In this document: positions 6,051-10,133 of the stretch, in pieces
How positions within the stretch are numbered: position 1 is the first letter of the stretch
Layout of the letters: each line of letters opens with the position of its first letter
DNA from: Tritrichomonas foetus
Taxonomy: Eukaryota > Parabasalia > Tritrichomonadida > Tritrichomonadidae
Assembly: GCA_001839685.1 (NCBI GenBank)
Contig: MLAK01000137.1
Location: 1-10,133 of the forward strand
Reading direction: 5' to 3'
DNA length: 10,133 nt
Position numbers and translations under genes: made by a program
Notes under the pieces: model-generated
Seen by the model: only the letters and a program-made list of their open reading frames with translations
The model's database searches: none
What the model was told of the DNA's origin: nothing

Positions 6051-9000
6051 TTAAGATTGGTCAACAATTCTCTGTCTGATTTTAGCCTGATCTTTTTCAT
6101 TTAAACGATAAAAATCTTCTTTTGTCATATTTGTAAGTCTCAAAAAATCACTATCATTTAAGAAAGCTTCAGGAAAAGGAATTTTAGCCAGTTCTCCTTG
6201 AACCATTTCTGGTGTTTTTGTCGGCAGTGTAATTTGAGTGAATGGAATATCCACAGTTTTAGAATTTTCTAATTCAGACAATTTAGCATAAACATTTGCT
6301 CGTGTTATTTGATTATAATCAAATTTCACATTCTTCATGAGAGGAGTTTGACGAAACAGGAAATAAATAAATTGCCTAGAATCAGTTGAAAAGTGGAAAT
6401 TACTAATTAACTCATTTGCATATAAAGCAAGTGCAATATCTTTTTTCTGAGTGTTTAGAAGTTGTGTTAATGATTGTCTTGCAGATTTCACTAGTAAAGT
6501 ATTCGCTAGCTGTTTTAGAAAAGTAACGGCTTCAGAATGGCCCTCTAAATCATCTATTGTTAAAAGTGGAGGGGGCGTTTTTTCTAGTGGTTCGAAAAGT
6601 TCAAGTGGATTACATGGAATTACGCATTGATGTGAACCAAACATGAATAATTGCCAGTTATGACGTTGTAAAACAGAAGAAAGATATAAAGATTGTGCAA
6701 AAAGCGACAAAGCAGAAATTAAAGTACCTTTCAATACATATGATGATGAATTTAAAGCAGAAATGATGATTTTTTCAGCAATATCATATTTCTCTATGAT
6801 TTCGGCAGTTGATGGAACAGATGCAAAGTGTGCTAAAGCAAACATAGCTGCTCTTTTTTCATCAACGGAAGAAGATTTTTCAAGCTGCTCAACAAGTTGT
6901 GGAATTAATGGTGTCAGCTTTTCAAGTCCTGCTTGAGTTCTTGAAAGCTGACCAAAAAGATGTGGCGGTGCTGGTGCAAAACCATTATGATCAAAAATAG
7001 CAGGTTCGTTTGTGACAGATACATCCAAATTTCCAGTAAAAGTACACTCAATTGATTTATCGAAAACTCGAAGATAATCCAAATTTCCAAATTCCATCCA
7101 CCACTTGATTTCATCATCAATTGGAGCAAACTTTAATGATTCTTCTCTGGATAAAACAAGTGAATAAATGATATGTGAATGCTGGCTGAGCATTTCATGA
7201 AGTTGTTTATCAGTAGCAACTGTTAAAAGTGATTGGCAATCTGTTGAAATGATTTCACCTAATAAATTCAAAGCAATTGGTAATTTAGAAATCGAATTAG
7301 TTGCACATAATTCTTTAACATGTGGCATCAAAAGTCCTCTGAAGCCACCCAATTGGAAGTTTGGTGTTGTATGCCTCTTTCTCCGAAGGTCATTAATTGC
7401 AATTTTATGAATATCATTATTAGGTGATGACAAAAATTGCCAGAAGACAGGAATTGATAAATCTGCCTCAGGATAAAGCTTCACAATTCCTAAAATTGTT
7501 TCACAAAGATTAGGATTTGTACATTTATTACCTAAAGTAGTTAAAATATCATGGAATCCCCAATGCGATAGAATAGAGATACCATTTCCCTCACTCATTA
7601 ATGAAGTAACACACCTAAAAAGTGCCCATTGTGGCGAGGATGGATCGATTGCAACATTATCACGAAGTGAATTTAATACTTGAAGCATAGCATTCTTCAT
7701 TTGCGTGTTAGATTCAATAATTTGACTTCCCCAGCTTTTATTCATTAAAAGCTGAATAAGTGCGAAAAGAGGTTCAACCATAGTTGCACATTTTCCAGCT
7801 GTTGCAGTTAAAAATGCGCCACTGAAGTAATTAAATAAACTTTTATAAAATTGTCTAGCTGCATTAGAATTTGCTTCAGCTTCATTATGAGGTAAAACGA
7901 CTGTTAAGAGGATTAAAATTGGTGTCCATTCCCATAGCTTTGGATCAGGATCTAAAACAAAATTATTTATCGATGTAATTTGCTTATCATGTATCATAGT
8001 TTGTGCTAAATCAAAAAGAGTTGAATTTGGAATGTTAGGTGATGTCATAGATGAATGATTTGGCATCCTTTGGGTGAGATCAACACCATAAATACCGGAA
8101 TGACTTGTATATGGTAATAAATCATTTAAAAATGAAGCTGCTGATGGTTTAGCTGATGCAATTTGATTCAATTTTTCAATTAAATCAAGTTTCAACAAAA
8201 TTGACAAAAACAAACCACAGAAACCATCAGTAACTGCCGGAATCGTTCCATCAAGTTTCAAAAGGTCTCTTAGAATAGAAATCACTGAATCTGTTTCATG
8301 CGGCAAGCACCGCATGAGGTCAATAATAGCGCCACTCTGAATTCCATAGTAGAGAAAGCCTGGCCATGTTCTAAGGAAAAGTGAAATGGCTCTTCTAGCA
8401 TTTGATAGCTTTTCAGAGGGCTTCAACTGGGCCAACGGAAACAAAAGTGGCGATAAAAATCTATTTTCACGAACAATTGGAAGTTTGTTCTCAATTGAGT
8501 ATGACAGAAGTGATGAAATAACAGGAGATCCTGTTTCAATCAACGAATCTACGAAAATTTGACACATTTCTGGAATTTCAATCAAATCCTCACAAAATAA
8601 AGAAGCTTCACATAAAATACTAACTATTAACTTTTTGTATTGGCCTGAATATGCCAAAACTGGGTTGCTGTAAAGCGAAATGAGACCTCGCAAAATCGAC
8701 ATTGGCAAATATTTCCGATATTTCAAAAGGGCGAAGATATAACTAAATGCTGCGACTTTTTCATCGTCAACTTTTGGTTGTGGATCGGGCGGTTTTTGGT
8801 CGAGGGAATTCGAAACTAAATAATCGAAGTAATATTTTTCTGTGATCATTTCTGAAGACATCATCTCGATGTGGCAACATATCCTAAGAATTGCGGCCCT
8901 GATGACGCTACTTTGCATGCAGTAAATGTGATGTAAAGATGGGGCAATTAAATCCATTTCTAATGAGTCGGCGTCGATTGAATCTAGAGAAAGATCGATT

Positions 9001-9086
9001 GATTTTATGACTTTGTGAACAAGTTGAAGCTTTGCATTTGAATCAATAATTTCTCGCAAAACAATCGCAATTTCTGAATCACTCAT
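6051..9086 (-). CDS. RICTOR: Rictor/Pianissimo-like TORC2 subunit, compact form
   Basis: A 1011-residue, all-helical armadillo/HEAT-type protein, called as Rictor (yeast Tsc11/Avo3, Dictyostelium PiaA), the scaffold that makes TOR complex 2 rapamycin-insensitive and lets it phosphorylate AGC kinases such as Akt. The first ~330 residues fit the Rictor N-terminal domain: repeated helices including AFSYIFALLKYRKYLPMSI, YKKLIVSILCEASLF and a later ARRAISLFLRTWPGFLYYG. The best evidence is near residues 735-812: DEKRAAMFALAHFAS, then EIIEKYDIAEKIII, then LKGTLISALSLFAQS and HNWQLF. This is the order and spacing of the conserved RICTOR_V block (KAALWALGHIGS, GTCFYVLGLIS, GW in other species). The protein ends about 200 residues later, whereas PiaA is about 1150 and human Rictor about 1700 residues, so the long C-terminal region is absent. 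An Inr (9094-9099) precedes the ATG. It is intact, without stops. Identification rests on motif memory, not an alignment. Confidence 0.85.
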   Translation of the reverse strand: MSDSEIAIVLREIIDSNAKLQLVHKVIKSIDLSLDSIDADSLEMDLIAPSLHHIYCMQSSVIRAAILRICCHIEMMSSEMITEKYYFDYLVSNSLDQKPPDPQPKVDDEKVAAFSYIFALLKYRKYLPMSILRGLISLYSNPVLAYSGQYKKLIVSILCEASLFCEDLIEIPEMCQIFVDSLIETGSPVISSLLSYSIENKLPIVRENRFLSPLLFPLAQLKPSEKLSNARRAISLFLRTWPGFLYYGIQSGAIIDLMRCLPHETDSVISILRDLLKLDGTIPAVTDGFCGLFLSILLKLDLIEKLNQIASAKPSAASFLNDLLPYTSHSGIYGVDLTQRMPNHSSMTSPNIPNSTLFDLAQTMIHDKQITSINNFVLDPDPKLWEWTPILILLTVVLPHNEAEANSNAARQFYKSLFNYFSGAFLTATAGKCATMVEPLFALIQLLMNKSWGSQIIESNTQMKNAMLQVLNSLRDNVAIDPSSPQWALFRCVTSLMSEGNGISILSHWGFHDILTTLGNKCTNPNLCETILGIVKLYPEADLSIPVFWQFLSSPNNDIHKIAINDLRRKRHTTPNFQLGGFRGLLMPHVKELCATNSISKLPIALNLLGEIISTDCQSLLTVATDKQLHEMLSQHSHIIYSLVLSREESLKFAPIDDEIKWWMEFGNLDYLRVFDKSIECTFTGNLDVSVTNEPAIFDHNGFAPAPPHLFGQLSRTQAGLEKLTPLIPQLVEQLEKSSSVDEKRAAMFALAHFASVPSTAEIIEKYDIAEKIIISALNSSSYVLKGTLISALSLFAQSLYLSSVLQRHNWQLFMFGSHQCVIPCNPLELFEPLEKTPPPLLTIDDLEGHSEAVTFLKQLANTLLVKSARQSLTQLLNTQKKDIALALYANELISNFHFSTDSRQFIYFLFRQTPLMKNVKFDYNQITRANVYAKLSELENSKTVDIPFTQITLPTKTPEMVQGELAKIPFPEAFLNDSDFLRLTNMTKEDFYRLNEKDQAKIRQRIVDQS

Positions 9087-9093
9087 TTTTTGT

Positions 9094-9099
9094 TAATGA
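9094..9099 (-). promoter_or_regulatory. Initiator (Inr) of the Rictor gene
   Basis: On the gene strand this reads TCATTA, matching the trichomonad initiator TCA(C/T)(A/T). Starting at the A (position 9097) gives an 11-base leader to the Rictor ATG, typical of trichomonad mRNAs. Confidence 0.45.
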
Positions 9100-9103
9100 T
9101 GGA

Positions 9104-9152
9104 AGGTGAAATTTAGGTGAAATATATGACCTATGATTGTGAGCCTAGGTCA
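9104..9152. promoter_or_regulatory. Direct repeat and dyad upstream of the Rictor Inr
   Basis: AGGTGAAAT occurs at 9104-9112 and again at 9115-9123, an 11-base period. It is followed by an inverted repeat, TGACCTA (9127-9133) and TAGGTCA (9146-9152), with a 12-base spacer. Immediately upstream of a probable Inr, these are good candidates for activator binding sites. Function is inferred. Confidence 0.4.
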
Positions 9153-9165
9153 ATTATGGAATTAT

Positions 9166-9360
9166 TCAATGTGTAAACTTTTTCCATATTTTTAACCCTA
9201 TTCTAAAGAAAAGTTGTGTGTTTTGAATAGAAAGACCCATCTGGCTTTTGTACTTTTTATGCATATATTTGGTCACTTCCACGAACAAGATCGCAAACAC
9301 AATCAAAGAAATAAAGAAAAGATCATTTTTATTTAACAGCATGTAATGGTGCAACAGCAT
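9166..9360 (-). CDS. Doubtful small single-pass membrane protein
   Basis: A possible 64-codon frame starting at ATG 9360, or at the next ATG (9342). It has one strongly hydrophobic segment, LFFISLIVFAILFVEV (about residues 14-29), followed by a basic stretch (KYMHKKYKSQ), which would suit a single-pass protein. Its 5' end overlaps the last ten codons and the stop of the neighbouring acidic-basic protein in another frame. The codons include several GTG, GCG, ATC and ACC, more GC than surrounding spacers. Against it: AT-rich spacers readily give hydrophobic frames, there is no clear Inr, and no family is recognised. It may simply be 3' flank of 9329-9748. Confidence 0.2.
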   Translation of the reverse strand: MLLHHYMLLNKNDLFFISLIVFAILFVEVTKYMHKKYKSQMGLSIQNTQLFFRIGLKIWKKFTH

Positions 9361-9748
9361 CTCTTCTACTAAGCCCGCATCTTCTTGGCGGCGGTAAATG
9401 TAATCCACCTAATGCATTTCGTATTCCTACAGCTGTAGTCCCATTATTGTTTGTCGCTGCTGTTCGAACAGGTGCTGGTTTTGCTGGCTGAACGATGATT
9501 TTTTTCACTGGTGGTGTTTTATTTTTTGGTGTCGCCTTCGTTTTCGATGGAGAGGATTTGGGAGGTGATGCTTTCGGAGGTGACGGTGAAAATACTGCAG
9601 TCTTTGTAGGTGGTGATTTAACAGATTTTACTGTTTTCTTTTTGGGCGAATCGTAATCTTCATCATCATCATCGTTGGTTTTGACTAATTCTTCGTCTTC
9701 ATCAGAATCACCAAAATCCGAGAACGAATCACTATCACTGTCACTCAT
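9329..9748 (-). CDS. Acidic/basic disordered protein with C-terminal RAD51-binding-like motif
   Basis: A 139-residue, low-complexity protein, probably nuclear. Residues 1-33 are very acidic (SDSDSDSFSDFGDSDEDEE, then a run of D/E). Residues 36-100 are rich in Lys, Pro, Ser and Thr with repeated SPP, SPK and TPP units, plausible phosphorylation and DNA-contact sites. The end is the informative part: PPPRRCGLSRRDAVAPLH (119-136) matches the RAD51-interacting motif at the C terminus of vertebrate RAD51AP1 and RAD51AP2, with GLSR (125-128), a five-residue spacer and PLH (134-136), three residues before the stop. RAD51AP1 also has an acidic N-terminal patch and basic DNA-binding stretches, and stimulates RAD51 strand invasion. 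A role in homologous recombination is therefore inferred. The stop lies within AAATAAAA, which supplies a TAAA poly(A)-type signal. The reading frame is very likely real; the RAD51 role rests on one short motif. Confidence 0.85.
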   Translation of the reverse strand: MSDSDSDSFSDFGDSDEDEELVKTNDDDDEDYDSPKKKTVKSVKSPPTKTAVFSPSPPKASPPKSSPSKTKATPKNKTPPVKKIIVQPAKPAPVRTAATNNNGTTAVGIRNALGGLHLPPPRRCGLSRRDAVAPLHAVK

Positions 9749-10133
9749 TATAAAAAAATAAAAATAAATTTAAAGGGTGCATCCCCTTTAGCTCAAAAGT
9801 GAACTTCACTCAACAAAATTCGGAAATGGAAGTCATTTTTGATTTTGATGACTCAACTTTTAGAATGATATTTTGATTACGAATTTCATTATGAATCTTT
9901 GAAAATAGTATAAGGGTTGGTTAATATGAGATTTTGTCTGAGATGTCATCTCACCAAATAATGTAAAAGCATATTCATATTTTGTATAAACTTTTTAAAT
10001 GTATATATGGTCAATGAAATCATAATGATCAATTTAAAGACGATCAAAACATCTTGTTAGATTTCCAAAGAATGATCATTTCTATTCTGATGTTGATTTT
10101 AGATGGTCATTGAATATATGCCAATTAATCCTG
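9749..10133. other. Right-hand intergenic region
   Basis: Mostly AT-rich spacer upstream of the minus-strand RAD51AP-like gene. It contains a 15-base palindrome, TGAGATG-T-CATCTCA (9939-9953), a near-repeat ATGGTCA(A/T)TGAA at 10007-10018 and 10103-10114, and TGATCA-centred motifs between them (10024-10034, 10071-10080). A plus-strand gene may begin in the last 31 bases: TCATT (10107-10111) lies 9 bases before ATG 10118, with another in-frame ATG at 10103, but too little sequence remains to decide. Confidence 0.4.
9771..9790. promoter_or_regulatory. Inverted repeat upstream of the RAD51AP-like gene
   Basis: TAAAGGG (9771-9777) and CCCTTTA (9784-9790) are perfect arms around a 6-base spacer, 22 bases before the ATG at 9748. 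Each arm carries CCTTT on one strand, like the M5 core promoter element reported in Trichomonas. A TCACTTTT element (gene strand, 9795-9802) could serve as Inr but would give a 52-base leader. Confidence 0.35.

Noticed and set aside
6585..6600. GGTTCGA, resembling a tRNA B box
   Set aside because: It lies inside the Rictor coding sequence and no cloverleaf or A box is present around it.

Overview
The window looks like nuclear DNA of a protist, most likely a parabasalid (trichomonad, for example Tritrichomonas or Trichomonas). The base composition is AT-rich and every gene is an uninterrupted reading frame using the standard stop codons. The protein set is purely eukaryotic: a protein kinase, a syntaxin, Rictor and a FOP/LisH centrosomal protein. 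Some start codons have an Inr-like TCA(C/T)(A/T) element 9 to 21 bases upstream, as is known in trichomonads. The assignment is an inference from gene style, not from a marker gene; at least three genes lack a convincing Inr.

Layout from left to right. A small Ser/Thr kinase (+, 46-930) converges with a MATE-family multidrug/toxin exporter (-, 1082-2629). A 1.2-kb non-coding gap rich in palindromes and short repeats separates the MATE gene from a divergent small LisH/FOR20-like basal-body protein (+, 3806-4228). This converges with a Sed5/syntaxin-5-type Qa-SNARE (-, 4777-5613). Next, head to tail on the minus strand, are a compact Rictor (TORC2 scaffold, 6051-9086) and a short acidic/basic protein (9329-9748) whose last residues resemble the RAD51-binding motif of RAD51AP1. 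A weak 64-codon membrane-type frame (9166-9360) sits between the last two. The right 385 bases are non-coding, except possibly for the first codons of a plus-strand gene at the edge.

The genes belong to unrelated housekeeping systems: signalling, efflux, flagellar base, ER-Golgi traffic, TOR signalling and probable recombination. They do not form an operon or a defence island, and no mobile element, CRISPR array, tRNA or rRNA is visible. The most noteworthy items are the candidate RAD51-binding protein, the shortened Rictor, the FOR20-like protein with a non-standard N terminus, and several unexplained perfect palindromes and inverted repeats upstream of genes.
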